The position numbers and the translations under genes were made by a program. A stretch of 64,000 bases of DNA from Campylobacter sp. 2014D-0216 (lineage in GTDB: Bacteria; Campylobacterota; Campylobacteria; Campylobacterales; Campylobacteraceae): positions 372,001 to 436,000 of the forward strand of contig NZ_CP063089.1 in assembly GCF_014931215.1 (NCBI RefSeq). Direction: 5' to 3'. Each line of letters opens with the position of its first letter. Position 1 is the first letter of the stretch. Under the pieces are notes generated by a model. It made no database searches. It was not told the DNA's origin and saw nothing but the letters and a program-made list of their open reading frames with translations. Shown here one piece after another: positions 46,630-56,110 of the stretch.

Positions 46630-47178
46630 TTATGCATAAAATCCAAATTCTTTGTTTTCTTCCTCTTTTGCTTTCTCTTCTTGACTTTTATACTGTTCCC
46701 AAATTTCTTCTAATAATTTTGTGCTATCTTGGAAAATTTGTTTTTTAATGTCCGCAAGATCAGTTTTTTCCATTTCTTTATTTAAACTCTTATCCATGGT
46801 ATTAAATAATTCGTGTAAGGTTGCTTTTTTATGTTCTTCATCTTTTGGTTCAGGTAAAGCGTTGCCAATCTTCATCGCAGTAGTTATAATTTCTTTTGGT
46901 TTTAAAGTTCCTACTCTTGAGTTTTTCATAAACTCATCGATTTGAGGTTGTACTTTTGCAACAGCTTCTTTGATTTCTTCAATTTCTTCTTCTGAAAGCT
47001 TGCTTCCACTATATGAAAATGAAAAGCCAAATTGATTTCTTAGGCTTAAAGTAGCAGAGTTACCATCTCTGTCAAATTTTGCCTCTTTTTTGTCATACAT
47101 TGAAAAAGAAAGATGATTGCCGTTTTTTGTTTTTATATCCATGGAAAAATTTTGAGAATTGTAGCTAGAAATTTGCAT
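46630..47178 (-). CDS. Unknown protein with sigma-28 promoter (flagellar co-expressed candidate)
   Basis: A 182-residue soluble protein with no signal peptide: an N-terminal beta-rich part (MQISSYNSQNFSMDIKTKNG, SLRNQFGFSFSYSGSKL) and a charged helical C-terminal half rich in glutamate and lysine. No family recognised. Its promoter has the FliA sequence GCCGATAT, so expression probably tracks late flagellar genes, as for the Campylobacter flagellar co-expressed determinants. It ends 13 bases before the chosen dUTPase start. Confidence 0.7.
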   Translation of the reverse strand: MQISSYNSQNFSMDIKTKNGNHLSFSMYDKKEAKFDRDGNSATLSLRNQFGFSFSYSGSKLSEEEIEEIKEAVAKVQPQIDEFMKNSRVGTLKPKEIITTAMKIGNALPEPKDEEHKKATLHELFNTMDKSLNKEMEKTDLADIKKQIFQDSTKLLEEIWEQYKSQEEKAKEEENKEFGFYA

Positions 47179-47208
47179 ATTATTCCTTTCAAATCATGAT
47201 TAAAAGCT

Positions 47209-47239
47209 ATATCGGCAATTTATTTTAAAATTAAACAAA
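47209..47239 (-). promoter_or_regulatory. Sigma-28 (FliA) promoter
   Basis: Minus strand GCCGATAT at 47216-47209 preceded by TTTA about 15 bases upstream, the TAAA-N15-GCCGATA pattern of FliA. It shares CGATATAG with the flgM promoter in this window. About 31 bases before the ATG at 47178. Confidence 0.72.
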
Positions 47240-47268
47240 AATTTGCAAAGTTTTAACTTTGCAAATTT
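47239..47268 (-). terminator. Terminator after the hydrogenase-like gene
   Basis: Perfect twelve-base stem AAATTTGCAAAG / CTTTGCAAATTT with a six-base loop, followed on the minus strand by TTTGTTTAATTTT. It ends the gapA-pgk-tpiA-hydA2 transcript and insulates the downstream sigma-28 gene. Confidence 0.72.
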
Positions 47269-47305
47269 CAAATATTAGGGAGATAAATATTTTAACATTA
47301 AGTCG

Positions 47306-48940
47306 TTAAATACTCGTTAAATCCCAAAATATTTTTAATAATTTTTCATGATGAGAGTGTATGAGAATTTGATCTTTTTGATGCTGGTTTTTACAGGCTT
47401 TTAAAGCTTGTTTTAAATGTTCTTTTAAAGAAAAAACCAATCCAAAAGCAATGGCTTCTTTATCTAAACCACCTAAGATGTAGATTAAAGGCATACGCAA
47501 TGATTTAGATACATCAAGTTTTGCTTGATCGTTAATGGTGGTTTTGAAGTCAAACTTACTTGGGTGTTTAAATTTATAAGCTAAAGCAAGATCTAAAAAT
47601 TCATCAATATTTTCTAGCTTTTTCCCACTGATAAATGGATATATAAAATAAAATAAGTCCAATACATTTGTGCTAGTGGTGCTTTCATCGCTATAATTTT
47701 CTTGTATGAAGTTATAATGTGACTGAAATTGTTCTTGAAAATTTTGCACTAAACTCATCGCTATTTTAGTTTTTGCAAATTGATTTAAAAAAACCTTAGG
47801 GTTAGCTTCAAAGCTAAAATCTAGAAAGTTATTTTTATTTTCATTATAATAAAAAATTCCACTGCTATCGCTACTTAAATCTAATAAGATATTTTTAGAA
47901 TTAAGTTCGTTAATAGAAGCATTATGAACTACTTCTGTGGCGAGTATACTAGAAAAGTCATTATATGCAAATTCATTGCTCATGGGTTTTTCATAAAAAC
48001 CAAAATCGTCCCAAAAATTTTCTTCACTGCAAGCAATACAACCATGTCCTGCAGCAACAGGCCAAGATGTTTTGGAGTTAAATTTAACTTTAGGACAATT
48101 ATTGTAAGCATAAGGTCCTTTGCAGCCTACTTTAAAAAGGCAATAGCCTTGTTTGATATTCTCATCATCAAAACTTTGAGCGAAATTTCCTGCTTCGAAT
48201 TTTGCTTTTCTTTCGCATAAGTCATGGAGGCATTTTCCATATAAAGCCAAAGGCCTATTTTGATCATCTAAACTCATATCTTGTTCAAACAGTATATAAA
48301 AACAAAGTGCAGCAATAATGTTAACATCACTTGGAGGACAACCCGGGATATTGATCACTTTTTCCTCTAATACTTTAGAAATTCCTATGCTTTTAGTAGG
48401 GTTTGGATGTGCTGCTTGAATTCCTCCATAGCTTGAGCAAGTTCCCATAGCAAAAATAGTTTTAGCGTTTTTAGCACATTTTTGTAAAATTTCATAACCA
48501 TTTTCACCATGTGCTCCTATGGTTAAATAAAAAGGATCTATAGCACAAACTCCACCTTCGACGGCCAAAAGAAAATCTTTTTTTTCTAAAATTGTTTCTA
48601 GGTGAGCTTCTGCTTGATGCCCGCTTGCACTCATAAAAGTTTCATGATATTCTAAGGAAATGAAGTCAAAAATTAGATCTAAAAAATCAGGCAATGAAGT
48701 CCTAAGTAAACTTTCACTACATCCTGTGCACTCACTTAAATGAAGCCAAATAAGACTAGGCGGAGTGTGAAGTTGAAAATATCTATGTGCTAAAGCACTA
48801 AAATCATTTGGTAAGCCTAAAATTTTAACGATAGAACTAACCGCTTCTAGTGAGATATTTTTTTCTTCTTTGTGTGAGTTTTCCAATAGAGCAATTTTAT
48901 GCTCTAAAATACTTTTTAATTCTTCATTGCTTAAAGACAT
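47306..48940 (-). CDS. hydA2: Orphan [NiFe]-hydrogenase small-subunit-like protein, C-terminally extended
   Basis: A 544-residue protein. Residues about 60-320 match the small subunit of uptake [NiFe] hydrogenases with all cluster ligands: C71-T-G-C74, GTCSSYGG, PGCPPS, and the distal/medial set in LHDLCERK, GYCLFKVGCKGP, NNCPK and GHGCIACSEENFWD. There is no twin-arginine signal and no large subunit nearby. About 200 further residues at the C-terminus match nothing I know. Two bases after tpiA, last of the glycolytic operon. The name follows C. jejuni Cj1399c from memory. Confidence 0.8.
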   Translation of the reverse strand: MSLSNEELKSILEHKIALLENSHKEEKNISLEAVSSIVKILGLPNDFSALAHRYFQLHTPPSLIWLHLSECTGCSESLLRTSLPDFLDLIFDFISLEYHETFMSASGHQAEAHLETILEKKDFLLAVEGGVCAIDPFYLTIGAHGENGYEILQKCAKNAKTIFAMGTCSSYGGIQAAHPNPTKSIGISKVLEEKVINIPGCPPSDVNIIAALCFYILFEQDMSLDDQNRPLALYGKCLHDLCERKAKFEAGNFAQSFDDENIKQGYCLFKVGCKGPYAYNNCPKVKFNSKTSWPVAAGHGCIACSEENFWDDFGFYEKPMSNEFAYNDFSSILATEVVHNASINELNSKNILLDLSSDSSGIFYYNENKNNFLDFSFEANPKVFLNQFAKTKIAMSLVQNFQEQFQSHYNFIQENYSDESTTSTNVLDLFYFIYPFISGKKLENIDEFLDLALAYKFKHPSKFDFKTTINDQAKLDVSKSLRMPLIYILGGLDKEAIAFGLVFSLKEHLKQALKACKNQHQKDQILIHSHHEKLLKIFWDLTSI

Positions 48941-48942
48941 TT

Positions 48943-49623
48943 TTAACCTTTGGCTATTTGTATCATATTGAAAAATTCATCCGCTTTTAATGCAGCTGAA
49001 CCTACTAACACTCCATCGCAATTTTTTAAAGCACAAATGGCCTTAATGTTGTTTTGATTTACGCTTCCACCGTATAAAAGTTTAGCTTGAGTTGATTGTC
49101 TTAAAAAATCAAGCACGGTGTTGATATCATCAAGATCTGCACTTACTCCTGTGCCTATTGAGTAAATTGGCTCATATGCAATAATCAGTTTTTCATAAGT
49201 TAAATCAATATTGCCAATTTGTTTTTTTAGAAAATCCAAGCTTTGTTTGGAATTTTTAGTTTCTAAACTCTCGCCTATGCAATAAATGATGTTAAAGTCA
49301 AGATTTTTTGCAAAGTCGAATTTGGCCTTTAAAAAGCTTTCATCTTCATTTAACGCTCGTCTTTCAGAATGGCCTATTAAAACACTTTTGATATTAAATT
49401 CTTCTAAGTGAATTCTACCTATTTCCCCTGTATAAGCTCCATTTTCGCAAGGGTAAAAATTCTGTGCACCTTGTTGAAAGATAAAATTGTTTTTTAAAAA
49501 AGCTACATTAGGAGGGAAGATGAAAACTTCATCTTCTTGGTTGAGTTTTTGATTTAATTCTTGAGCGTAAAGTTCAAAGCTTGATCTTGTATGATTGCAC
49601 TTTAAATTTGCTGCAAAAATCAT
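48943..49623 (-). CDS. tpiA: Triosephosphate isomerase
   Basis: A 226-residue TIM barrel, some 25 residues shorter than most bacterial enzymes, as typical for Campylobacterota. Catalytic residues are present: lysine in AANLKCN, histidine in IGHSERR and glutamate in [11 protein letters not shown] (isoleucine-tyrosine for the usual W-A); the phosphate loop YGGSV is intact. It overlaps pgk by four bases. Confidence 0.93.
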   Translation of the reverse strand: MIFAANLKCNHTRSSFELYAQELNQKLNQEDEVFIFPPNVAFLKNNFIFQQGAQNFYPCENGAYTGEIGRIHLEEFNIKSVLIGHSERRALNEDESFLKAKFDFAKNLDFNIIYCIGESLETKNSKQSLDFLKKQIGNIDLTYEKLIIAYEPIYSIGTGVSADLDDINTVLDFLRQSTQAKLLYGGSVNQNNIKAICALKNCDGVLVGSAALKADEFFNMIQIAKG

Positions 49624-50822
49624 TCATTGTCCTTTATCGTTAAAGGTTTTACGCCAGGAAGTTCTTTGCCTTCTATAAGCTCTAATGAAGCACCTCCACC
49701 AGTTGAAATGAAAGTCATTTCATCAGCATCACCTGCTCTTGCTACAACATCAGCAGTATCGCCACCGCCTATTACGGTAGTTGCGTGAGATTCGCTGATA
49801 TAGTGACTCATTTTTATACTACCTTTTGAAAATTTATCAATTTCAAAAACCCCCATAGGTCCATTCCACCATATAGTTTGAGCATCAGAAAGTGCTTCTT
49901 TAAACAATCTTACACTAGCAGGGCCTATATCAAGTCCCATCCAACCTGCTGGAATTTCTTGCACAGGAGTATATTTCATCACTGCTTCTTGGGAGCAAGT
50001 TTGCGCTGCTGTAACATCTACAGGAAGATAAATTTTTACTCCTAGATTTTTACCTTTTAAGAGAATTTTATTTGCTTCTTCAATTAGGTCTTCTTCTAAA
50101 AGTGAATTTCCTATATCATAACCTTGAGCTTTTAAGAAAGTAAAGGCCATACCTCCACCTATGATGAGTTTATCTACTTTTGGAAGTAAATTAGTTAAAG
50201 CTTGTAGTTTTCCGCTTACTTTAGAGCCACCTACTACTGCCACAAAAGGACGCGCAGGATGTTTGATGAGATTGCTTGCAAATTCTATTTCTTTTTGAAG
50301 TAAAAAGCCTGCACCTTTGTGTGTATTGTCAAAGTATTTTGTAATCGCTTCAACACTTGCATGGGCTCTATGGCAAACTCCAAAAGCATCGTTGATATAA
50401 ACTTCAGCCATAGAGGCAAGTTCTTTAGCTAGGTTTTCATCGTTTTTGGTTTCGCCTTTTTCAAAGCGTAAATTTTCTAAAAGTAAAATTTCACTCGGCT
50501 TTAACTCGCTTGCTTTTTTCTTTGCATCTTCGCCTATAACATCTTTAGCCATGATGACTTCTTTGGCCATTAAGCGTGCAAGTCTTTTTGCAACTGGTTC
50601 TAAGGAGTATTTAGAAGCTATTTCTTTTGGGCGTCCTAGGTGTGAAGCTAAAATAACTGCACAACCATTATCTAGACAATACCTTATAGTAGGGATAGCT
50701 GAACGAATACGACGATCATCGGTGATGTTTAAAAATTCATCTTGAGGCACATTAAAGTCACATCTAATAAATACTTTTTTCTTTGCAAGATCAATATCTT
50801 TAATCGATAAAATACTACTCAT
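49620..50822 (-). CDS. pgk: Phosphoglycerate kinase
   Basis: The 400-residue two-domain kinase of lower glycolysis and gluconeogenesis. [38 protein letters not shown] and GGGDTADV are all conserved. It begins one base after the gapA stop and overlaps tpiA. In an organism lacking phosphofructokinase this operon works mainly in the gluconeogenic direction. Confidence 0.97.
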   Translation of the reverse strand: MSSILSIKDIDLAKKKVFIRCDFNVPQDEFLNITDDRRIRSAIPTIRYCLDNGCAVILASHLGRPKEIASKYSLEPVAKRLARLMAKEVIMAKDVIGEDAKKKASELKPSEILLLENLRFEKGETKNDENLAKELASMAEVYINDAFGVCHRAHASVEAITKYFDNTHKGAGFLLQKEIEFASNLIKHPARPFVAVVGGSKVSGKLQALTNLLPKVDKLIIGGGMAFTFLKAQGYDIGNSLLEEDLIEEANKILLKGKNLGVKIYLPVDVTAAQTCSQEAVMKYTPVQEIPAGWMGLDIGPASVRLFKEALSDAQTIWWNGPMGVFEIDKFSKGSIKMSHYISESHATTVIGGGDTADVVARAGDADEMTFISTGGGASLELIEGKELPGVKPLTIKDNE

Positions 50823-50823
50823 C

Positions 50824-51819
50824 TTAAGCCTTTGCTATAAATACTGCCATATCTACTAAACGAGAAGAATAACCCCACTCATTATCATACCAAGCAACCA
50901 CTTTTACAAAGTCATCGCAAATCACTTGAGTAAGATCGCTTGCTACGATCGCACCATAAGAACAAGTAATAAAATCACTTGAAACTCTTTCTTCATCATC
51001 TACTAATAATATGCCTTTTAAGTTGCTTTTTGCTGCTATTCTAAAGGCTTCGTTGATTTCTTCTTTGCTTACTTTTTTCTTTAAAGTTGCAGTTAGGTCT
51101 ACGGTTGACACATCAGCTACTGGTACACGCATGCTTTGACCGTGTAATTTTCCATCAAGCTCAGGCATAACAAGTTTCATAGCTTTTGCAGCACCGGTTG
51201 AAGTTGGAATGATATTTTGAGCAGCTGCACGTGATCTTCTTTTATCTCTTGCTTTTGCATCGATAATGCTTTGACCATTTGTATAAGCATGGATAGTTGT
51301 CATTAAACCTTTTTCTATGCCGAAATTATCTTGTAAAACTCTACAAATTGGGCCCAAGCAGTTAGTTGTACAACTTGCATTTGAGATAATACTTTCGCCT
51401 TTGTATTCGTGAGCATTTACCCCTAAAACATAAGTTGGAGTTTTATCTTTTGCTGGAGCGCTCATGATAACTTTTTGCACCCCATGGTCTAAAAATCCTT
51501 GACATTTTTCTATGGTTAAATGTGCGCCAGTGCACTCTAGTACAATTTGCGCGCCATATTTTGCAAAGTCTAAATCCGCTACATTTCTACTTTTTAAAAC
51601 TTTTATTTTTTTATTATCAATTATTAAATCATCACCATCATTTTCAACACTACCATCATATACCCCATGAACAGTGTCGTATTTGAAAAGATATTTTGTG
51701 AGTTCAATATCAGTGGTATCATTAATCGCTACAAGTTCGATATCATCGCGCTTCATGATAATTCTTGCAACACATCTTCCAATGCGTCCAAAACCATTTA
51801 TTGCAACTTTTACAGCCAT
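50824..51819 (-). CDS. gapA: Glyceraldehyde-3-phosphate dehydrogenase
   Basis: About 331 residues from ATG 51819 ([15 protein letters not shown]), preceded by AAAGGAAATG. An upstream in-frame ATG would add 32 residues that overlap the divergent nadD gene and is rejected. NAD-binding GFGRIGR, active-site [12 protein letters not shown] and WYDNEWGYS are intact. First gene of gapA-pgk-tpiA-hydA2. A TAGAAT box at 51857-51852 may be its -10 element. Confidence 0.96.
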   Translation of the reverse strand: MAVKVAINGFGRIGRCVARIIMKRDDIELVAINDTTDIELTKYLFKYDTVHGVYDGSVENDGDDLIIDNKKIKVLKSRNVADLDFAKYGAQIVLECTGAHLTIEKCQGFLDHGVQKVIMSAPAKDKTPTYVLGVNAHEYKGESIISNASCTTNCLGPICRVLQDNFGIEKGLMTTIHAYTNGQSIIDAKARDKRRSRAAAQNIIPTSTGAAKAMKLVMPELDGKLHGQSMRVPVADVSTVDLTATLKKKVSKEEINEAFRIAAKSNLKGILLVDDEERVSSDFITCSYGAIVASDLTQVICDDFVKVVAWYDNEWGYSSRLVDMAVFIAKA

Positions 51820-51851
51820 TTTCATTTCCTTTTTATGATTAAGTGGATAAA

Positions 51852-51857
51852 ATTCTA
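51852..51857 (-). promoter_or_regulatory. Possible -10 box of the gapA operon
   Basis: Minus-strand TAGAAT about 33 bases before the gapA start, inside the 59-base gap to nadD. The gap must serve both divergent genes; no clear plus-strand -10 box was found. Confidence 0.35.
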
Positions 51858-51878
51858 CTAAAAAAAGGTTAAACTTTA

Positions 51879-52424
51879 ATGAAAATCGCACTTTTTGGTG
51901 GTAGTTTTGATCCACCTCATTTAGGACATAATGCTATAGTCTTAAATGTCTTAGAAAATTTAGAACTTGATCGACTTATAATCATGCCTACTTTTATCAG
52001 TCCTTTTAAGCAAGAATTTACCGCAGATGAGCAAAGACGCTTAAAATGGTGCAATGCGATTTGGGGGAGTTTAGAAAGGGTTCAAATCAGTGATTTTGAA
52101 ATCACTAAAAAAAGACCAGTACCTAGCATAGAAAGCGTTGATTTTTTATATAATCATTATGAAATTTCTCAATTTTATCTTATTTTGGGAGCTGATCATT
52201 TGCAAAGTCTTGAAAAATGGCACGAATTTGAAAGATTGCAAAATTTGGTAGAATTTGTGATAGCTAAAAGAGATGGTATTTTTATACCAAGTCACTTTAA
52301 GACTTTGGACACCAAGGTGGATATTTCTTCTTCTTTTATAAGGCAAACCTTACAAACAACACAAGTTTGCGAGCAAATCAAAGAAGAAGTTAAGCTTTAT
52401 TATTCTAAATTTAAAAATATTTAA
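51879..52424 (+). CDS. nadD: Nicotinate-nucleotide adenylyltransferase
   Basis: A 181-residue nucleotidyltransferase with GGSFDPPHLGHNAIV at the N-terminus (the HxGH motif), ILGADHLQSLEKWHEF, and the C-terminal SSSFIR motif (I-S-S-T-x-I-R type). It makes deamido-NAD from nicotinate mononucleotide. Followed after 13 bases by rsfS, its usual partner. Confidence 0.94.
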   Translation: MKIALFGGSFDPPHLGHNAIVLNVLENLELDRLIIMPTFISPFKQEFTADEQRRLKWCNAIWGSLERVQISDFEITKKRPVPSIESVDFLYNHYEISQFYLILGADHLQSLEKWHEFERLQNLVEFVIAKRDGIFIPSHFKTLDTKVDISSSFIRQTLQTTQVCEQIKEEVKLYYSKFKNI

Positions 52425-52437
52425 CAAAAGGAAAAAA

Positions 52438-52761
52438 ATGCAAGAAAGAATTAATAGTATTGTTCAAATTTTAGATGATAAAAAAGCAGATTTGATAGAA
52501 ACTTTTGATATGCAAGATAAGGATTATTTTGTTAAATTTGTAGTGATTGCTACTACTATGGGAGAAAGACATGCGCTTTCTTTGATTGATGATTTAAAAA
52601 CTAATCTTAAAAGCAAGGGTGAAGAGTTTTTAAATATAGAAAGTAGTGAAGAATGGACTGTACTTGATTTAGGTGATATTTTGATTCACTTAATGAGTGA
52701 AACTTATAGAACAAAATACAACATAGAAGAATTTCTAAAAAGCTTAAATAAAGAAAAATAA
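52438..52761 (+). CDS. rsfS: Ribosomal silencing factor RsfS
   Basis: A 107-residue member of the Iojap/RsfS family, which binds L14 and blocks subunit joining when nutrients are scarce. Conserved blocks include KKADLIETFDM, DYFVKFVVIATTMGERHA and EEWTVLDLGDILIHLMSE. Pairing with nadD is standard. Confidence 0.93.
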   Translation: MQERINSIVQILDDKKADLIETFDMQDKDYFVKFVVIATTMGERHALSLIDDLKTNLKSKGEEFLNIESSEEWTVLDLGDILIHLMSETYRTKYNIEEFLKSLNKEK

Positions 52762-52769
52762 AACTAGGT

Positions 52770-55151
52770 TTGAAATTGGATAGTTTAATCACCGAGTTAT
52801 CAGAATTAGCAAAAGAGCATTTTGAAAATTCAGAATTTGAAAAATGTGATACAATTTTAAGCGAACTTATTGCTTTTTGCAAGGGTGAAATTACGCTTGC
52901 GCAAGATGGTAAGATGATTTTTATAGATGATGCAGATAAAGAGCGTTTACTTTTGGAAGCTTACCACAACAGAGCACTTTGTAGATTTAATTGCTTGAAA
53001 TTTCAAGAAGCACTTGAAGATGTAACTATAGCTATAGAATTTGATCCTAGTAATGTATTTTTATTTAATCTTTTGGGCTTGTGTAATTTTAAGTTAGATT
53101 TATTACAAGAAGCACTTTTAGCCTTTAATAAAACCATAGCCTTAGATAATGCATATCATTTAGCATATTTTAATAGAGCCAGGGTTTATATACTTTTAGA
53201 TGAACATACAAAAGCTTTAAAAGATTTGCAAATTTGTATTGATTTAGCTCCAGAGTATCACATTGCCTATTATACTAGAGCTATTGCCTTGCTTAGTGTT
53301 GATCCAAAGCAAGCTTTGCTTGATTTTAAAAAATGTCAAGATTTAGGCTTTGATTCCTCGCAGATTTTTTATTATCAAGGGGTAGCATATGAGAATTTAG
53401 AAAATTACTCCAAGGCTATAGAATTTTTTACTAAGACGATTGAGCAAGATGAGAGTTTTGCTGATGCATATTATAAAAGGGCTAACAATAAGCGTAAAGT
53501 TGATGATTTAGAAGGGGCTTTGCAAGATTGTTTAAAATCCATTGAACTAGATAATGAAAATGCTATGGCGTATTTGATTTTAGGGCATATTTATAAAGAT
53601 TTAGAAAAGATAGAATTATCAATAGATGCCTTTAAAAAATCAATCGATTTAGATGAAAATTTACAGTATCCATGTTTTGCATTGGCTAGGGTTTTATATG
53701 ATATACAAGATTATGAGCAAGCTTTGAAATATTATGATAAAACAATCGAACTTTATGAAGAATATGCCCAAGCTTACATTAATAGAGGTAATACTAAAAT
53801 CAATCTAAAAATGATTGAAGAAGCGATAGAAGATTTTGATTTAGCAGCTAAATATTATCAAGAAAGAGCAAAAAAGCATGATTTTACTCCATCAGAATTA
53901 GTAGAGCTTGAACACGCAGTTCCTTATGGTTTTTACCATTTGGGCAATAGTTTGTACGAGATAGACAAATATGATGAAGCTTTGATAAGTTATGAAAAAG
54001 CTTTAAAATATCAAAAAGAATATCCCGATGTATTTTTTAATAGGGCTTATTTAAAATCAGATCTTGAAAAATACGAGGAAGCTTTGGAAGATAGTGAGTT
54101 AGCTATAAAGTACTATAAAAAAGAAAATAGCACTCAAGATTATGTTAATTCTCTTTCACAAAGGGCTTGGATTAAAAGTAGACTTGAAAGATTTCAAGAA
54201 GCTATGGATGAATATAATGAGCTTATCAAATCATATAAAGATTATATTGATTTAAAAGATGTATTATTTGAAAGGGCATATTGTGCAAAAGAGCTTGAAT
54301 CTTATGAAGAGCTGATAGCTTATTGTGATGTGGCGCTCAAGGTGGATAAAAATAATTTTAAACTTTATTTTTGGCGAGGAATTGCTAAATATAATTTAAG
54401 CTTAGAAGAAGAGGCTATAGAAGATCTAAATAAGGCTTTAAAAATTGATAAGAACCATAATGGTGCAAAGTATTATAAAGGGCTTTGTTATGAAGATCTT
54501 TATATGTTTGAAGAAGCTATAAAATGTTATGATAGCGTGGTTTTAAGTAACGAAGAAGATGATGAGTCGTATTTTCATAGAGCAAAATGCAAAAGAAATC
54601 TTGAAAAATACAATGAAGCTTTAAAAGATATCGACGAGTGTTTAAAAATAATCGATGATGTTGCGGAGTACTGGATAGAAAAAGCACAAATTTTAAGCTT
54701 TTTAGGAAAATATGATGAAAGCTTTGAAGCGGCAAAAAAAGCAAGTGAGCTTGAACCAAAATCATATGAGTGCTATCATTTTATGGGTGCGGTTAAAGTG
54801 TATTCGCAAGATTTTAAAGAGGCTATAAAATATCTTAATATGGCTTTAAATTTAGATGAAAATCAAAATTGGACACATTATTATAAGGCAGAGTGTTTAA
54901 GAAATTTAGGTGATTTTCATGATGCATTGCAGTGTTATGAAGATTGTTTAAAGATAGTAAATGAAAACACCGATGCCTTGGTGGGAAAAATTCAATGCTT
55001 AGAGCAGTTAAAAGAATACGAGCAGGCTTTAGAATGCACAAAGGAGCTATTAAAACTTGATGAGGAAAATGAGTTTGCATTAAAAAATCAAGATATTTTA
55101 ATGCAAAAATTAAAGCAGCAAAATAAAAAATGGTGGCAAATTTGGAATTAA
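52770..55151 (+). CDS. Very large TPR-repeat protein
   Basis: A 793-residue protein starting at TTG nine bases after rsfS. It is made almost entirely of some 18-20 tetratricopeptide repeats, seen as recurring A-Y-x-x-R-A/G, Y-x-x-A-L-x-D and L-D-x-x-x motifs (for example NRALCRFNCLKFQEAL, YYKRANNKRKVDDLEGAL). There is no signal peptide or membrane helix, so it should be cytoplasmic and scaffold other proteins. The tail ends KWWQIWN. From memory C. jejuni has no such gene between rsfS and the DUF1090 gene. Confidence 0.85.
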   Translation: MKLDSLITELSELAKEHFENSEFEKCDTILSELIAFCKGEITLAQDGKMIFIDDADKERLLLEAYHNRALCRFNCLKFQEALEDVTIAIEFDPSNVFLFNLLGLCNFKLDLLQEALLAFNKTIALDNAYHLAYFNRARVYILLDEHTKALKDLQICIDLAPEYHIAYYTRAIALLSVDPKQALLDFKKCQDLGFDSSQIFYYQGVAYENLENYSKAIEFFTKTIEQDESFADAYYKRANNKRKVDDLEGALQDCLKSIELDNENAMAYLILGHIYKDLEKIELSIDAFKKSIDLDENLQYPCFALARVLYDIQDYEQALKYYDKTIELYEEYAQAYINRGNTKINLKMIEEAIEDFDLAAKYYQERAKKHDFTPSELVELEHAVPYGFYHLGNSLYEIDKYDEALISYEKALKYQKEYPDVFFNRAYLKSDLEKYEEALEDSELAIKYYKKENSTQDYVNSLSQRAWIKSRLERFQEAMDEYNELIKSYKDYIDLKDVLFERAYCAKELESYEELIAYCDVALKVDKNNFKLYFWRGIAKYNLSLEEEAIEDLNKALKIDKNHNGAKYYKGLCYEDLYMFEEAIKCYDSVVLSNEEDDESYFHRAKCKRNLEKYNEALKDIDECLKIIDDVAEYWIEKAQILSFLGKYDESFEAAKKASELEPKSYECYHFMGAVKVYSQDFKEAIKYLNMALNLDENQNWTHYYKAECLRNLGDFHDALQCYEDCLKIVNENTDALVGKIQCLEQLKEYEQALECTKELLKLDEENEFALKNQDILMQKLKQQNKKWWQIWN

Positions 55152-55152
55152 A

Positions 55153-55527
55153 CTAGAGTTTGTTGATATATTCTTCAATCTCTTTTTTGATTTTATCTTT
55201 TTTGTCTTTTAAAGCTTGTTTTTTGTTTTTATATTCTGTTTTACTCATATAATCTTTTTGTTTTTTTAATGCTTTTAATTCTTGTTCGATTTTTTCTATC
55301 TCTTGCTCTTTAAGTTTTTTAGCCTCTAATTTTTTATCATAAAAAAGAGGATCTTTTGCACAATCTGCTTGAACTTCTTTTAAGGCTAATTCTAAGCTTA
55401 AAGCTTTTTCTTGATGATTGTAATTTTTAGCATAAGCTATTTCTTTTTGAATTTGCTCTATTTTAACCTCACATTGTGTGGAAAATGCAAATGAGCAAAG
55501 TGTAAATAAAAATAGCAGTTGTTTCAT
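55153..55527 (-). CDS. DUF1090 family periplasmic protein
   Basis: A 124-residue exported protein with a signal peptide (ending FAFS, about residue 16) and a charged, wholly helical mature part (LKKQKDYMSKTEYKNKKQALKDK in pieces) containing two cysteines, like E. coli YqjC of the DUF1090 family. Function unknown. It converges with the TPR gene, one base apart, without a clear terminator between them. Confidence 0.78.
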   Translation of the reverse strand: MKQLLFLFTLCSFAFSTQCEVKIEQIQKEIAYAKNYNHQEKALSLELALKEVQADCAKDPLFYDKKLEAKKLKEQEIEKIEQELKALKKQKDYMSKTEYKNKKQALKDKKDKIKKEIEEYINKL

Positions 55528-55694
55528 ATGTTAACCTTCCTATTGTTTTTTTGATATTTTAGTTAAATAGAATAAATAATTTGGTTTTTATACAATTTTG
55601 ACAAATCATTCATTTTTGAAATAAAAATGCTAAATTTATAAAATAAACAGTATTATAAAATTAACTTGACTCAATTTTATAAATATAGTTTGAC

Positions 55695-56069
55695 TTAAAT
55701 TTGAATATTTTTTATTTTTTCAAGTAAAATAGAAATAAATCCATCAAAATCAGGTAAATTTAAATCCTTGATTTCTCTTTGTTGTTTCCCCCACATGCAT
55801 TCAGGAAAAAAAGCATCTTCTTTAAAACGTGCCATAATGTGAAAATGTACTCTTGGTACATAGTTTGCAAAAGAAGCTATGTTGATTTTTTCTGGATTGT
55901 AGTATTCTCTAAAGCTTGTTTCGCATGCTAGAGTGTACTGAAAGAGTATATTTTGCAAAAAAGTAGGGCAGTCACTAAGTTCTTTGTAGCATTCTTTGGT
56001 AAAAATTTTTACCCAAGGAATTTGAGAGTCTTCTTTTTCTATCCATATATAATCATTTTCATAAATCAT
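55695..56069 (-). CDS. HIT-superfamily protein with altered histidine triad
   Basis: A 124-residue protein of the histidine-triad hydrolase fold. The active-site segment reads VPRVHFHIMARF: H75 and H77 are present but the third (catalytic-triad) position is M79. A conserved asparagine-type loop (FANYVPRVH) precedes it. HIT proteins cleave nucleotide phosphoanhydrides or phosphoramidates; with methionine in the motif, activity may differ. It has no close neighbour in operon; fumC lies downstream behind a terminator. Confidence 0.7.
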   Translation of the reverse strand: MIYENDYIWIEKEDSQIPWVKIFTKECYKELSDCPTFLQNILFQYTLACETSFREYYNPEKINIASFANYVPRVHFHIMARFKEDAFFPECMWGKQQREIKDLNLPDFDGFISILLEKIKNIQI

Positions 56070-56082
56070 AGCTATACCTTTA

Positions 56083-56107
56083 AAAGACTAGGGAAACCCT
56101 AGTCTTT
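56083..56107 (-). terminator. Terminator after fumC
   Basis: Perfect eleven-base stem AAAGACTAGGG / CCCTAGTCTTT with an AAA loop, followed on the minus strand by TTTT, three bases beyond the fumC stop. Confidence 0.82.
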
Positions 56108-56110
56108 GGA

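Noticed and set aside
51820-51915. N-terminal extension of GapA by 32 residues
   Set aside because: The extension would overlap divergent nadD and does not resemble GAPDH; the ATG at 51819 has a good ribosome site and the family start.
52770-55151. TPR gene as a tandem DNA repeat array
   Set aside because: The repetition is at protein level only; the DNA units are diverged and not near-identical.
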